From the NCBI RefSeq assembly GCF_029784155.1, contig NC_073693.1, positions 356,391,825-356,455,824 of the forward strand: DNA of 64,000 nucleotides, written 5' to 3'. Below, piece after piece: positions 21,084-32,831 of the stretch. The stretch is from Uranotaenia lowii (taxonomy: Eukaryota; Arthropoda; Insecta; Diptera; Culicidae). Each line of letters opens with the position of its first letter. Positions within the stretch are counted from its first letter, which is position 1. The translations under genes were made by a program, and so were the position numbers. The notes beneath the pieces are model-generated. The model was not told the DNA's origin. It did not search any database and saw nothing but the letters and a program-made list of their open reading frames with translations.

Positions 21084-23928
21084 TATGTCATTTTTGTCAC
21101 TTTTGTCACTTTTGTCACTTTTGTCTTTTTTGTCATTTTTGTCATTTTTGTCATTTTTGTAATTCTTGTCATTTTTGTCATTTTTGTCATTTTTGTCATT
21201 TTTGTCATTTTTGTCATTTTTGTCATTTTTGTCATTTTTGTCATTTTTGTCATTTTTGTCATTTTTGTCATTTTTGTCATTTTTGTCATTTTTGTCATTT
21301 TTGTCATTTTTGTCATTTTTGTCATTTTTGTCATTTTTGTCGTTTTTGTCATTTTTGTCATTTTTGGCATTTTTGTCATTTTTGTCATTTTTGTCATTTT
21401 TGTCATTTTTTGTCATTCTTTGTCATTTTTTGTCATTTTTTGTCATTTTTTGTCATTTTTTGTCATTTTTGTCATTTTTGTCATTTTTGTCATTTTTGTC
21501 ATTTTTGTCATTTTTGTCATTTTTGTCATTTTTGCCATTTTTGTCATTTTTGTCATTTTTGTCATTTTTGTCATTTTTGTCATTTTTGTCATTTTTGTCA
21601 TTTTTGTCATTTTTGACATTTTTGTAATTTTTGTCATTTTTGTCATTTTTGTCATTTTTGTCATTTTTGTCATTTTTGTCATTTTTGTCATTTTTGTCAT
21701 TTTTGTCATTTTTGTCATTTTTGTCATTTTTGTCATTTTTGTCATTTTTGTCATTTTTGTCATTTTTGTCATTTTTGTCATTTTTGTCATTTTTGTCATT
21801 TTTGTCATTTTTGTCATTTTTGTCATTTTTGTCATTTTTGTCATTTTTGTCATTTTTGTCATTTTTGTCATTTTTGTCATTTTTGTCATTTTTGTCATTT
21901 TTGTCATTTTTGTCATTTTTGTCATTTTTGTCATTTTTGTCATTTTTGTCATTTTTGTCATTTTTGTCATTTTTGTCATTTTTGTCATTTTTGTCATTTT
22001 TGTCATTTTTGTCATTTTTGTCATTTTTGTCATTTTTGTCATTTTTGTCAATTTTGTCATTTTTGTCATTTTTGTCATTTTTGTCATTTTTGTCATTTTT
22101 GTCATTTTTGTCATTTTTGTCATTTTTGTCATTTTTGTCATTTTTGTCATTTTTGTCATTTTTGTCATTTTTGTCATTTTTGTCATTTTTGTCATTTTTG
22201 CCATTTTTGCCATTTTTGCCATTTTTGTCATTTTTGTCATTTTTGTCATTTTTGTCATTTTTGTCATTTTTGTCATTTTTGTCATTTTTGTCATTTTTGT
22301 CATTTTTGTCATTTTTGTCATTTTTGTCATTTTTGTCATTTTTGTCATTTTTGTCATTTTTGTCATTTTTGTCATTTTTGTCATTTTTGTCATTTTTGTC
22401 ATTTTTGTCATTTTTGTCATTTTTGTCATTTTTGTCATTTTTGTCATTTTTGTCATTTTTGTCATTTTTGTCATTTTTTGTCATTCTTTGTCATTTTTTG
22501 TCATTTTTTGTCATTTTTGTCATTTTTGTCCTTTTTGTCATTTTTGTCATTTTTGTCATTTTTGTCATTTTTGTCATTTTTGTCATTTTTGTCATTTTTG
22601 TCATTTTTGTCATTTTTGTCATTTTTGTCATTTTTGTCATTTTTGTCATTTTTGTCATTTTTGTCATTTTTGTCATTTTTGTCATTTTTGTCATTTTTGT
22701 CATTTTTGTCATTTTTGTCATTTTTGTCATTTTTGTCATTTTTGTCATTTTTGTCATTTTTGTCATTTTTGTCAATTTTGTCATTTTTGTCATTTTTGTC
22801 ATTTTTGTCATTTTTGTCATTTTTGTCATTTTTGTCATTTTTGTCATTTTTGTCATTTTTGTCATTTTTGTCATTTTTGTCATTTTTGTCATTTTTGTCA
22901 TTTTTGTCATTTTTGTCATTTTTGTCATTTTTGTCATTTTTGTCATTTTTGTCATTTTTGTCATTTTTGTCATTTTTGTCATTTTTGTCATTTTTGTCAT
23001 TTTTGTCATTTTTGTCATTTTTGTCATTTTTGTCATTTTTGTCATTTTTGTCATTTTTGTCATTTTTGTCATTTTTGTCATTTTTGTCATTTTTGTCATT
23101 TTTGTCATTTTTGTCATTTTTGTCATTTTTGTCATTTTTGTCATTTTTGTCATTTTTGTCATTTTTGTCATTTTTGTCATTTTTGTCATTTTTGTCATTT
23201 TTGTCATTTTTGTCATTTTTGTCATTTTTGTCATTTTTGTCATTTTTGTCATTTTTGTCATTTTTGTCATTTTTGTCATTTTTGTCATTTTTGTCATTTT
23301 TGTCATTTTTGTCATTTTTGTCATTTTTGTCATTTTTGTCATTTTTGTCATTTTTGTCATTTTTGTCATTTTTGTCATTTTTGTCATTTTTGTCATTTTT
23401 GTCATTTTTGTCATTTTTGTCATTTTTGTCATTTTTGTCATTTTTGTCATTTTTGTCATTTTTGTCATTTTTGTCATTTTTGTCATTTTTGTCATTTTTG
23501 TCATTTTTGTCATTTTTGTCATTTTTGTCATTTTTGTCATTTTTGTCATTTTTGTCATTTTTGTCATTTTTGTCATTTTTGTCATTTTTGTCATTTTTGT
23601 CATTTTTGTCATTTTTGTCATTTTTGTCATTTTTGTCATTTTTGTCATTTTTGTCATTTTTGTCATTTTTGTCATTTTTGTCATTTTTGTCATTTTTGTC
23701 ATTTTTGTCATTTTTGTCATTTTTGTCATTTTTGTCATTTTTGTCATTTTTGTCATTTTTGTCATTTTTGTCATTTTTGTCATTTTTGTCATTTTTGTCA
23801 TTTTTGTCATTTTTGTCATTTTTGTCATTTTTGTCATTTTTGTCATTTTTGTCATTTTTGTCATTTTTGTCATTTTTGTCATTTTTGTCATTTTTGTCAA
23901 TTTTGTCATTTTTGTCATTTTTGTCAAA
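21084..23928. repeat. 9-bp minisatellite array 4 (TTTTTGTCA, about 315 units)
   Basis: Near-perfect 9-mers over 2.8 kb. Variants include TTTTTGTCAC at the left edge, TTTTTGCCA (three in a row near 22197-22224), TTTTTGACA, and ATTTTGTCA (near 22048, 22770 and 23897). Two short blocks have a 10-bp period (TTTTTTGTCA, with one TTCTTTGTCA each) near 21411-21470 and 22470-22515. Confidence 0.98.
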
Positions 23929-24059
23929 AGCGTTTCAAATTTCAAAAATTTATTCATTTTATGCATATTCTTCATCAAATCCTAAAATATTCTTAGCTAC
24001 AGTCTCCCCAAACTGTGCTTTTTAATCGCCGAAATAATTTGAAAGTGTTCTTAGAAACA

Positions 24060-26515
24060 ACCTTCCCATTCAGAAGGCCTAAACAAAGCAAACAATCAAC
24101 AGCAACGGCCTTAAAAATCTGCGCTTCTTAAGCCAATCAGTCATTTTTCACCGGAAAATCTAATCAAAATTAACAATCAGCAGAATCTGCCTTAAAATCT
24201 TGGCTTTATTAGCCAATTTGGTCTTTTTCCACCGGAAGGCCAAATCAAAATAAACAATCAACGGTAGCAGCCTTCAAAATTTGCACTTCCTTAGTCAATT
24301 TTTAGGCCATTTTACGTCTCAAAAAATCTGCGCTTTCTAAGCCAATTTCGTCTTTTTCTCCGGAAGGCCAAATCAAAACAATCAGCAGAAGCTGCTTTAA
24401 AATCTGCGCTTCTTATGCTATTCCGTCAAACAATCAGCCGCAACGGTCCTAAAAATTTGGCCTTTTTCAAGCCAGAATGCCAAATCAAAGCAAAAAATCA
24501 GCAAAAACGGTCTTCAAAATTTGCGCATCTTAAGCTAATTGCGTCTTTTCCCACCGGGTGATCAAAATCAAACAAACGATCATAGCAGCCGCTTCAAAAA
24601 TCAGCGTTTCGTAACCAATCCATGTTTTTTCATTGGAAGGCCTGATCGAAACAAAAAATCAGCAGCAATAGCCTTGGAAATATCCGCTTTCGAAGCCAAT
24701 CCGTCTTTTTTCACCAGAAGGCCAAACCTAAACAAACAATCAGCAGAAAACTTATGAATCTGCACTTCCTAAGCCAATTCCGTTTTTCCACCGTGTGACC
24801 AAATCAAAGCAAACAATCAGTAGCAACAGCCTTGGAAATCTGCGCTTTCTATGCCAATTCTGCCTTTTTCACCGGAAAGTCAAATAAAAATAATCAGCAA
24901 AAGTTGCTGATTTGCACTTTTTTAGCCATTCCGTCTAACAATCAGCCCCAACGGTCCTAAAAATCTGCGCTTTCTAAGCCAATTTCGTCTTTTTCCAGCT
25001 GAATGCCAAATCAAAACAAAAAATCAGCAGCAACAGTATTAAAAATCTGCGCTTTCTAAACCAATTCCGTCTTTTTCACCGGGAGGCCAAATCAAACAAA
25101 CGATCATAGCACCAGCTTTAAAAATCTGCGTTTTCTGCGCCAATCTGTCTTTTTTTTTACCAAAAGGCCAAATCAAATCAAACAATCAGAAGCAGCCTTG
25201 AAAATTTGCGCTTCCTAAACCAATTCCGTCTTTTGCCACCTGAAGGCCAAATCAAAGCCAACAATCAGGAGCAGCAGCTTTAAAAATCTGCACTTCCTAA
25301 GCCAATTCTGTTTTTTTACTGGAATTCTAAATCATAACAATAAGCTGCAGCCTTAAAAATATGCGCTTCTTAAGCCATTCCGTTGTATCCACCGGAAGAC
25401 CAAATCAAAACAAACAATCAGCAGAAGCACCCTTAAAAATCTGCACTTCCTTAGTCAATTCCTTAGCCATTTTCCGTCATAAAAATTAACGCTTCCTATG
25501 CCAATTCTGTCTTTTTCACCGAAAAGCCAAATAGCCGCAACGATCCTAAAAAACTGAGCTTTCTCAGCCAATTTCGTCTTTTTCCAGCAGAATGCCAAAT
25601 CAAAAAAAAAAAAATTAGCAGCAACAGTTTTAAAAATCTGCGGTTTCTGAGCCGATTCCGTCTTTTTCACCGAGAGGCCAAATCAAATAAAACGATCATA
25701 GCAGTAGCTTTAAAAAATCTGCATTTCCTAAGCAAATCCGCCTGTTTTCACTGGTAGGCCAAACCAAAGCAAACAATCTGAAAAAGTTTCCTTAAAACTC
25801 TGCGCTTCCTAAGCCAATCAGCTCTTTTCCACCGGAAGGCTAAATGAAAACGAACAATCAACAGGAGCAGTCTGGAAACTCTGCACTTCCTCAGCCAGTT
25901 CTGTCTTTTCCCACTGGATGGCCAAACCAGCACAAATAATCAGCAGCAACAGCCTTAAAAATATGCGCTTTCTAAGCCAATTAAGTTTTTTTCCAGCTGA
26001 ATACCAAATCAAAACAAAAAATCAGCAGCAACAGTCTTTAAAATCTGCGCTTTCTAAACCAATTCCGTATTTTTCACCGGGAGGCCAAATCAAACAAACG
26101 ATCATAGCAGCAGCTTTAAACATTTTCCTTAGCAAATCCGTCTTTTTCACCGGTAGGCCAAACCAAAGCAAACAATCAGAAGAAGTTTCCTTAAAAATCT
26201 GCGCTTCATAAGCCAATCATTTCCACCGAGAGGCCAAATCAACACAAACAATCAACAGGAGCAGTCTGGAAACTCTACACTTCCCAAGCCAATTCTGTCT
26301 TTTCCCACTGGATGGCCAATTCAGCACAAACAATCAGCAACAACAGTCTTAAATATCTGCGCTTTCTAAGTAAATTCCGTCTTTTTCGTCGGGAGGCTAA
26401 ACAATCAACAGCAGCATATTTAACTATCTGCGCTTTTCTATTCGTTTCATCTTATTTAACGGAGCTAGAGACATTTCTAAACAATCTGAGCATCAGTCTT
26501 GCAAATCTGTCGTGA
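24060..26515. repeat. Diverged ~80-bp satellite, about 30 units
   Basis: A repeating phrase of the form AAATCTGCGCTTCCTAAGCC, AATTCCGTCTTTTTCACCGG, AAGGCCAAATCAAAACAAAC, AATCAGCAGCAACAGCCTTA recurs throughout. Measured spacings between equivalent points near 24511-24833 are 82, 82, 79 and 79 bp. Some units are shortened (about 50-60 bp). Copies are well diverged, so the array is old compared with the 9-bp arrays. Confidence 0.92.
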
Positions 26516-28529
26516 TTTTACGAATACAATTATTTTTTATTAATTTTTTAGTATACCTACTTTATTTCGAACGTCAACTCTTCCCAGCAAACATGAAATC
26601 GTATCAGGAATGATAACTTAAGTCGGTTACAATGGTGTTGCGAATCACGATTCCGATTGCATAGTGGAAAGATCGTATAAAATGTCGGCTGAAGTCAGGT
26701 TGAATCGGATATGATAGAAAGTCGGCCACGTTGCTAAATTTTGAAATGATATTGCTCCCGCGCGGGCTTCAAGTGAGAAAATCATCTTCATGTTCTCTCT
26801 TTAACCAGCAGTGCATCCAGATGGCTAAAATCAGATGAGAATTAGGTAATATTGACCAATGAGAGAACTGGAAAATGTTGTCACTGGCAACGATTTGAAG
26901 GCTATGAAAGAAAAATCTTGCGCTTTCTTGCATTCTTCCGATAGATACGAATAAGGTGTCGGATAACGCCCAATTGGTGTAGTTTTCGTCGCTTTAGAAA
27001 GAAATGAAATTTATGTATGTGTATTGCCTCCACTTTGGTATGTAGGTAAATGCTGTTTTTTCAACTTTCATACGATCATTCTATAATGTATATAGAACCT
27101 TTATCAAAACAGCATATAAATTTAGAATGGTTGTATGGAAAAAATGTCATCATTGAATTCTTAAAACTGACCCTATTCATTTCATGGATTGGCATGTGGA
27201 TTGAACCAAAGGAAAACGGGAAAATAGATTTTTTTTTTTAAATTGAGATGTCATATAACTTAAAACGTCGAGATCTTATATTGCTTCGATTTTTTTTTGA
27301 CAAGAATCACTCTTGGAAATTGATTTTTATGCATTTTTTTTTTGGTTTTTTGATTATTTAGGACCACTCTAGCGGAGAATCAATGAACTACCTGTTATAA
27401 AAAAATTAAGTTTTATATGCCTTTTAAATATTCAAATGGGTTAAATTAGGTTTAGAGTAATTTGTTATTTATTTGACATGCCACTTCTTTCTATTCGATA
27501 GAAGACTACCGATTTTTCGAGAAGTTTCAAAAAGTCGATTTTCAGTCAAAATAAAATTTCATCATAACATTTTGATTTTCCCGATTTTCTTCATTTTGTT
27601 TGAGTAAGTGTATCCATGAAAATGTTAAATTATTTTTGAGCCATAATAACATTATTAATGTAATTTTTATAGAAATACGGAATGTTTGTCATAATTTGCG
27701 ATTTGAGCCAAATAATACCTTTTAAAAAGAAATCGGTCGGTAAAAAACGAGGTTTTTGGTGAAAAAAACTTCTTTTCGTGTGTTTTTCGAACAAAATGTC
27801 TCAAAACTCCATACAAACCTGAAAATCGCCGCGTGACTCCTTCCGGTACTCTGATCTGGTCCAAATTTTGCATGAGACTTTGTGCTAGGTTTGAGATAAA
27901 TTTAAGCCTGCAGAAAGTAGAATTTCATAAGTTTCGTTTTTCTCATACAAATTTTGACCGTTCTAATGTAAGTTTCTGTATCCTATCTTCGGATAAAAAT
28001 TAGATTCATCATTATATAGTTATTTGTGTAAATGAGAGACGATAAAAAAGAATCATTTGTTTTGTTGAATAAATTATAGCGGACTTACTGCTTAGTGCAG
28101 ATAACGAATATCGACCAGATTCTAAAGCCGAAAAGCAGAAAAAGTTTCAAAACTTGAAAACATTGAAATCAGTTTGTTCCTCTCATCCGCAATAAACATA
28201 TTGAAATGGCATTGGAAAAACAGCAATAATACCCTCTAGCCAGTTCATTACATCTGTCCCTCAATCAGCGAAAGTGGAATGGTAGTTTTTCCTCCAAGGA
28301 AAACCACTCGCATTCATTCCTACTCCTACACTTTCCTCCATCATCCCCAAAACGCCCAAACTCTTTTTCTCTCTCAATCCTGAATGCCTGAAAATGTAAA
28401 GTACTGTCACGCTTCATTTACTCTCTGTGGGATAGATTCTTCACCCACTTCACCCCCAAGTAGCCTCTCTCTCTCCCTGTATCCAATCTAAACAAAAATG
28501 AGAAAAGAAAGAAAATAACACCCCAGCTA
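26516..28529. other. Intergenic sequence, no gene seen
   Basis: No supportable gene or complete element. Short frames only, with CT-rich tracts near 28440-28480. Confidence 0.5.
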
Positions 28530-29005
28530 CACAGCAAAAAAAAATGTAACGCTGGATGATGTAATTTGTGGAGACGACGTAGTGTTAGGGCTTTTTGTTG
28601 TTATAATACATCTAAACGACGTACGCGAATGCGAACATGTCGTGTAGTGTAATATCACTACCTTTTATGTGATATCGCATCAAGTAGTCAATGTTTTCCT
28701 CAATTGACGTTCAAATGTTATTCATTTCAAAAAGGAAGAAACGGATTACGGACCTCAGCTGTATTTGTTTGGCTTGTAAGTACAACCAAAATTTTATAAA
28801 AATGTAAGCAAAACCACAGCTTCAAATATAATGTGATTATTTTTCATTTTTAGGCAGATTCGACAGGTTGGCATTTGCGGGTCAAAAAAAATTCTATAAT
28901 TATCAAACAGCCGGGTACATCAAGAAAATGTAATATTAGGTACCATTTGCGACTCAGGTTATGTGCAGGTATTTGATGTAATATCACAACACTTTTTTTG
29001 CTGTG
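28530..29005. mobile_element. MITE with CACAGCAAAAAAA termini, TA target duplication
   Basis: Left end CACAGCAAAAAAAAATGT, right end ACACTTTTTTTGCTGTG, each flanked by TA (28528-28529 and 29006-29007). 476 bp without coding capacity. The short inverted repeat plus TA duplication suggests a DNA transposon derivative; superfamily not assigned. Confidence 0.75.
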
Positions 29006-30398
29006 TAGAATGCATAGACGCGTCTCCGAAATTGCACTTTCCTCGACCCATTACTCAATGTCCGCCCAATGAATGAATCGTACCAACAACAAAATCACAC
29101 GCACACACACCAACAACAACGACAACATCCAGCATCCTCCAGCTGCTCGATAGATAGAGCAGCAAGGATTTACACAAATCGATTTGTGCTTTGGGAGAAC
29201 AGGTCGTCGTCGTCGGCGAGCTTTTTTGTGCTGTTCCATTTTTGCTATCTATCTAGCCCGCTTTTTTTGTATGTTATCATTTCGTCGGGTGGGCACTCAC
29301 GCGAGATGCACGTGCCAGATCTGTGCTGTTTCAAAACTACCCACTAGGTGGGAGGGTGCTCACTGGAAATGTTGCATTCCTTCGTTGCCTGGTGAGAGAG
29401 TCCGAGAGCTTACTCCGAGGGAAAGCGAGAGTTGATTGTTTGATAACACAAGCGAGCTTCTCGGTGGCTTTGAGCTACTCAAACAATATTTTCAGTTTTT
29501 GAAACGTTCTGTGTTCTTAAAAACTATACATAACCAATTGGGGTTATACTTTATTCACATAAAAAAAATGTCAATAAATGTCTGCGGCATTTGGACGAAA
29601 GTTTTTAACAGTAAAATCATAAAATTAAAGAACTGAAATCTTTTGATTAGAGCTTTTCTTGTAAATAATGAGAGAATGCTTTTCCGTTGTTTAGACTTTT
29701 CATAAAGTTCTAGTTCTTACAAACGAGTTTTTTTTCTTCTGAAACAGTTTAAAAAAAATCTTTTTTCTTCTTTTCTTTCAGGTATTTCAATATGTGTATT
29801 CTGGACTGCCTTCAAAATCAGCTAAGTAAAAATCAAATTTACAGTTTAATGTTTTTAAGTTGTGTTATAAGTGTTATATTTGAAGCTTTATCAAATCACT
29901 TAGTATTTTGTCATTATAAACTTCGTGTGTATCGATATATCGAGGAGTCAATCAATTTTTTGATTCGAAAGGATTTGATCTTCGAAAAAATACGTGTTAA
30001 AATCAAAAAATGGTCGATATTTACAGCTGTTCTAAATTGTTTCGGATTTCAATAGATTCATCTTGCTTGTAGGCTACAAGTTGTAGCATCAAGCCTGTTT
30101 TTGGGGATAATTTCATCACTGAAATAATTTTTCATTTAAGCCTTTCAAAAGGCATTTAAAAATGGGGAATAGAAGATTTAAACCAGATCCCAGAACACTT
30201 AAATAGTTTTTTTTTCATTTTTAATAACAGTTTTATTTACTTTTTGGTAAATCGATAACAAATTCACAAAAAGCTTCATGTTTGGGTTGGAACTTGAAGT
30301 CAGTTTTGCGGCAAACACTTTACAAAACCCGAAATCGTTTTTACATGCTTTGACAAGTACTTTTGTTCCCATGTTGTTAGAAACGCATGCTACCATCA
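29006..30398. other. Intergenic sequence, no firm gene
   Basis: A frame at 29792-30055 (87 residues) follows a polypyrimidine-CAG that could be a splice acceptor, but it has no recognisable domain. A minus-strand frame at 30199-30399 stops abruptly at the transposon insertion and could be a disrupted coding piece. Neither is strong enough to call. Confidence 0.35.
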
Positions 30399-30400
30399 TA

Positions 30401-31364
30401 AAGTCTGCTTCATTTAATGTTGGAACAAATTCTTTTGCTCATTGTGGCGCTCCTAGTGGACGGATTTGGAAACTTTTTTCACCCACGTATCGGGAAATTC
30501 ATTACCTTTCACCATGTATTCATGTCATAACACCAAACGATAGCATTTTGTAAACATCCGCCATGGAAGCCGAACGGAGAGATCAAATTGTGCACAGTTT
30601 TCTTACGAGTACGAGTACGAGAATTTCTTCGAAACAGCAATGAATAATTTTTTTAATTTTTTTTTATGAAAGAGTAAAGAAAATGCTACATTTGTATGAA
30701 AAACAAATTATGAATTCGTTAATAAATGACTGAACTACACGCAATTGTTTGTGTTCCAATATTAAATGAAGCAGACTTTACATCCGTCGAACTTGGTCAG
30801 CACTTGGTCGTACAGCTTTCGAGCACGGATTCTGGCCACATTGTTTTGCTTCAGCATCCGATTTGGCTGTTTGCTGGCTCGGAATGACCTTATTCCTTCC
30901 CGGAGACGAATTCGTCGCACCGTACTGTGAGCGGCCTGGAACTTATTGGCCAAATCGCGGTCTGAAAGATTGGGATTCCTCTTGACGGCCTTGATGACTT
31001 TCCCACGCATTTTCCGGTCGACAGTTCCACTCCGACGCTTCGAATGCGGCTTCCGAGCCGTCGTCAATGTTACATTGTACTGCTTGATAACACGCCATAC
31101 GGTATTTCTGGGCATTTTAAGCTGTTTAGCTAGCTTCGATGCCGACAACAATGGATTTTCAAGAAAACTGTGCACAATTTGATCTCTCCGTTCGGCTTCC
31201 ATGGCGGATGTTTACAAAATGCTATCGTTTGGTGTTATGACATAAATACATGGTAAAAGGTAATGAATTTCCCGACACGTGGGTGAAAAAAGTTTCCAAA
31301 TCCGTCCACTAGGAGCGCCACAATGAGCAAAAGAATTTGTTCCAATATTAAATGAAGCAGACTT
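30401..31364 (-). mobile_element. Fold-back Tc1/mariner derivative with 204-bp inverted arms
   Basis: 964 bp flanked by TA on both sides (30399-30400 and 31365-31366). Left arm 30401-30604 and right arm 31161-31364 are inverted copies of 204 bp with about four mismatches. The right arm includes the transposase start codon and first 14 codons; the left arm carries a mirrored copy of the same start. A third copy of the terminal motif (GTTCCAATATTAAATGAAGC) lies internally at about 30754-30773 in the same orientation as the right end. Confidence 0.88.
30762..31202 (-). pseudogene. Truncated Tc1/mariner transposase (DNA-binding part only)
   Basis: 146 residues from the ATG at 31202. The N-terminus has two helix-turn-helix units: SASKLAKQLKMPRNTVWRVIKQY (about residues 20-42) and LSDRDLANKFQAAHSTVRRI (about 79-98), as in the paired-like DNA-binding domain of Tc1/mariner transposases. 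The frame then reaches a LTKFDGC phrase, just before where the catalytic domain with its DD(D/E) residues should begin, and ends after CFI inside an internal copy of the element's own terminal repeat. The whole catalytic region is deleted, so the protein cannot transpose; at most it could bind the element ends. Confidence 0.85.
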
Positions 31365-32045
31365 TATGTGAGTACAGTTGTTCCACCATTGTTTGTTTTC
31401 GGTGCAAAAAGAGATTTATTGTCATTATTTCTTTCAGAACGGAGTTGTTTGTCCACTTTGGTGTCTTGAGATGAAAGTTGCAACATAAATTGGGCTATGC
31501 AATGGTATTTTCGGCAGAATATTCGGTGATGCAGGTGGTTCTTTTAGACACCATCTAAAACTTAGATACAATTTTTCATGCTAAGAGTCACTACTTTAAA
31601 ATTTTAATTTTATTATTTTATTTGTAAAGCTGATGAAATTTCATTGCGTTTTGATTCGCTATTTTATAATTTTCATTGAAATGTAAGAGTTATGTAGCCC
31701 TGAAATTTGATTTAATTTTTTTAATAAAAAATCTAACCGAATCTTCAGAAATCTGAAACAATACATGTATTATTAAGTTGAAGAAATGGAACGAATTTTC
31801 ATTTTTGGGGAAGATCTGAAGACCCCCGGCGGAAATAGCCATACAATAAAAAAAATCACTTTTTCTATCGTTTGCTTAGCAATGGTAATGTCCATTTTTT
31901 TTATTATGATTATGCTGATAGTTTAACTGGTGGCAACTAAAATTTTGGAATTTTTACGGCCTTAATACTCAGACATAAACGAGCTCAGAGAAAAATGAGA
32001 GTGTGTATGTGTTAGCTTTTCTTCTCATCTTTTCGCCAGTTTTTT
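31365..32045. other. Intergenic sequence, no gene seen
   Basis: AT-rich, no supported feature between the two transposon relics. Confidence 0.5.
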
Positions 32046-32450
32046 TTGTTTTGTTTATGTTTGCCCAGTTATGCTCAAAATGCCGTCGAAACAAAAAGCG
32101 TTCTACGAACTGCAAAAAATCTCGGCAAAAGGTATACAGTAAAACATTTTAAAAGTGAAAATGGGGCGACTTCCACTGTTTACCATGTCCTAAAATCCCT
32201 AACAACTACTCTCAAGCAAGGTAGTGGCAGATCAGTGAAAATTATGGACGCTGAAGGACTTCGTTCTCTTTCTCGCGCCTTCAACAAGAAGGACGCACTG
32301 AGCCAACGGGATTCCGCAAAAAGTTCAATTCTTTTCACCAGTACATTGGCAAGACATTGAAAAAAGTTGGAATTAAGTGCCTAAAGAAGACAAGAGCCCC
32401 AGGCTCAGAATACACTGAGGATCAGATTTCGACCCTTATATCAAATATAG
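32046..32450 (+). pseudogene. Decayed mariner-type transposase fragment
   Basis: Reading across at least two frame changes gives a helix-turn-helix region (TVKHFKSENGATSTVYHVLK), then a phrase with SQRDSAK, then KTLKKVGIKCLKKTRAP and EYTEDQIS. That order is characteristic of the DNA-binding half and linker of a mariner-like transposase. No catalytic domain follows. It belongs to a different lineage from the fold-back element at 30401. Confidence 0.65.
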
Positions 32451-32558
32451 TCAAACAAATATACCTCACTGTCAGCCTTCTCCATACATCTCATCAAGGA
32501 CACGCATGTCAGCTCCACCTACTGACGAAAGTTCCTACTAAAGTCACTGATAGTACCA

Positions 32559-32831
32559 CCACTGATCACACTGACATTACACTTAGAACAAAAATTCGAT
32601 CATTTTGTGGCTATTTTTTTGTCAAATTTTGCAGGTTCACAATACCGACGGTAGGTGGCGAACCTGCAAAATGTAACAAAAAAATGTACCTGTTTAGCCC
32701 GACACTGACACTTTTCAACTGGGATAACATTTCTTCTAATCGATCGATGCGCACTCTGGAATCGACATTGCGTACTGTTGGAAGAATTATCCAACAAACG
32801 AAATCGACTGTCCAGTCAGTATGGTCAGTGG
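32559..32831. mobile_element. Small MITE with CCACTGATCACACTGAC termini
   Basis: The left 17 bp and right 17 bp are inverted copies with two mismatches. GTACCAC or TACCA flanks both ends, an apparent 5-7 bp target duplication whose exact length is ambiguous because the repeat ends overlap it. A perfect 12-bp stem (TTTTGCAGGTTC / GAACCTGCAAAA) sits at about 32626-32670. Confidence 0.65.

Noticed and set aside
21420..23996. Reading frames of up to 858 residues made of short repeats
   Set aside because: They are the minisatellite read in frame (9 bp is a multiple of three); equivalents exist in nearly all frames and on both strands.
29792..30055. 87-residue frame after a splice-acceptor-like sequence
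   Set aside because: Possible exon, but no homology is recognisable and its AT-rich composition matches background.
30199..30399. 66-residue minus frame ending at the fold-back transposon
   Set aside because: Could be a coding piece interrupted by the insertion, but no continuation was found on the other side.
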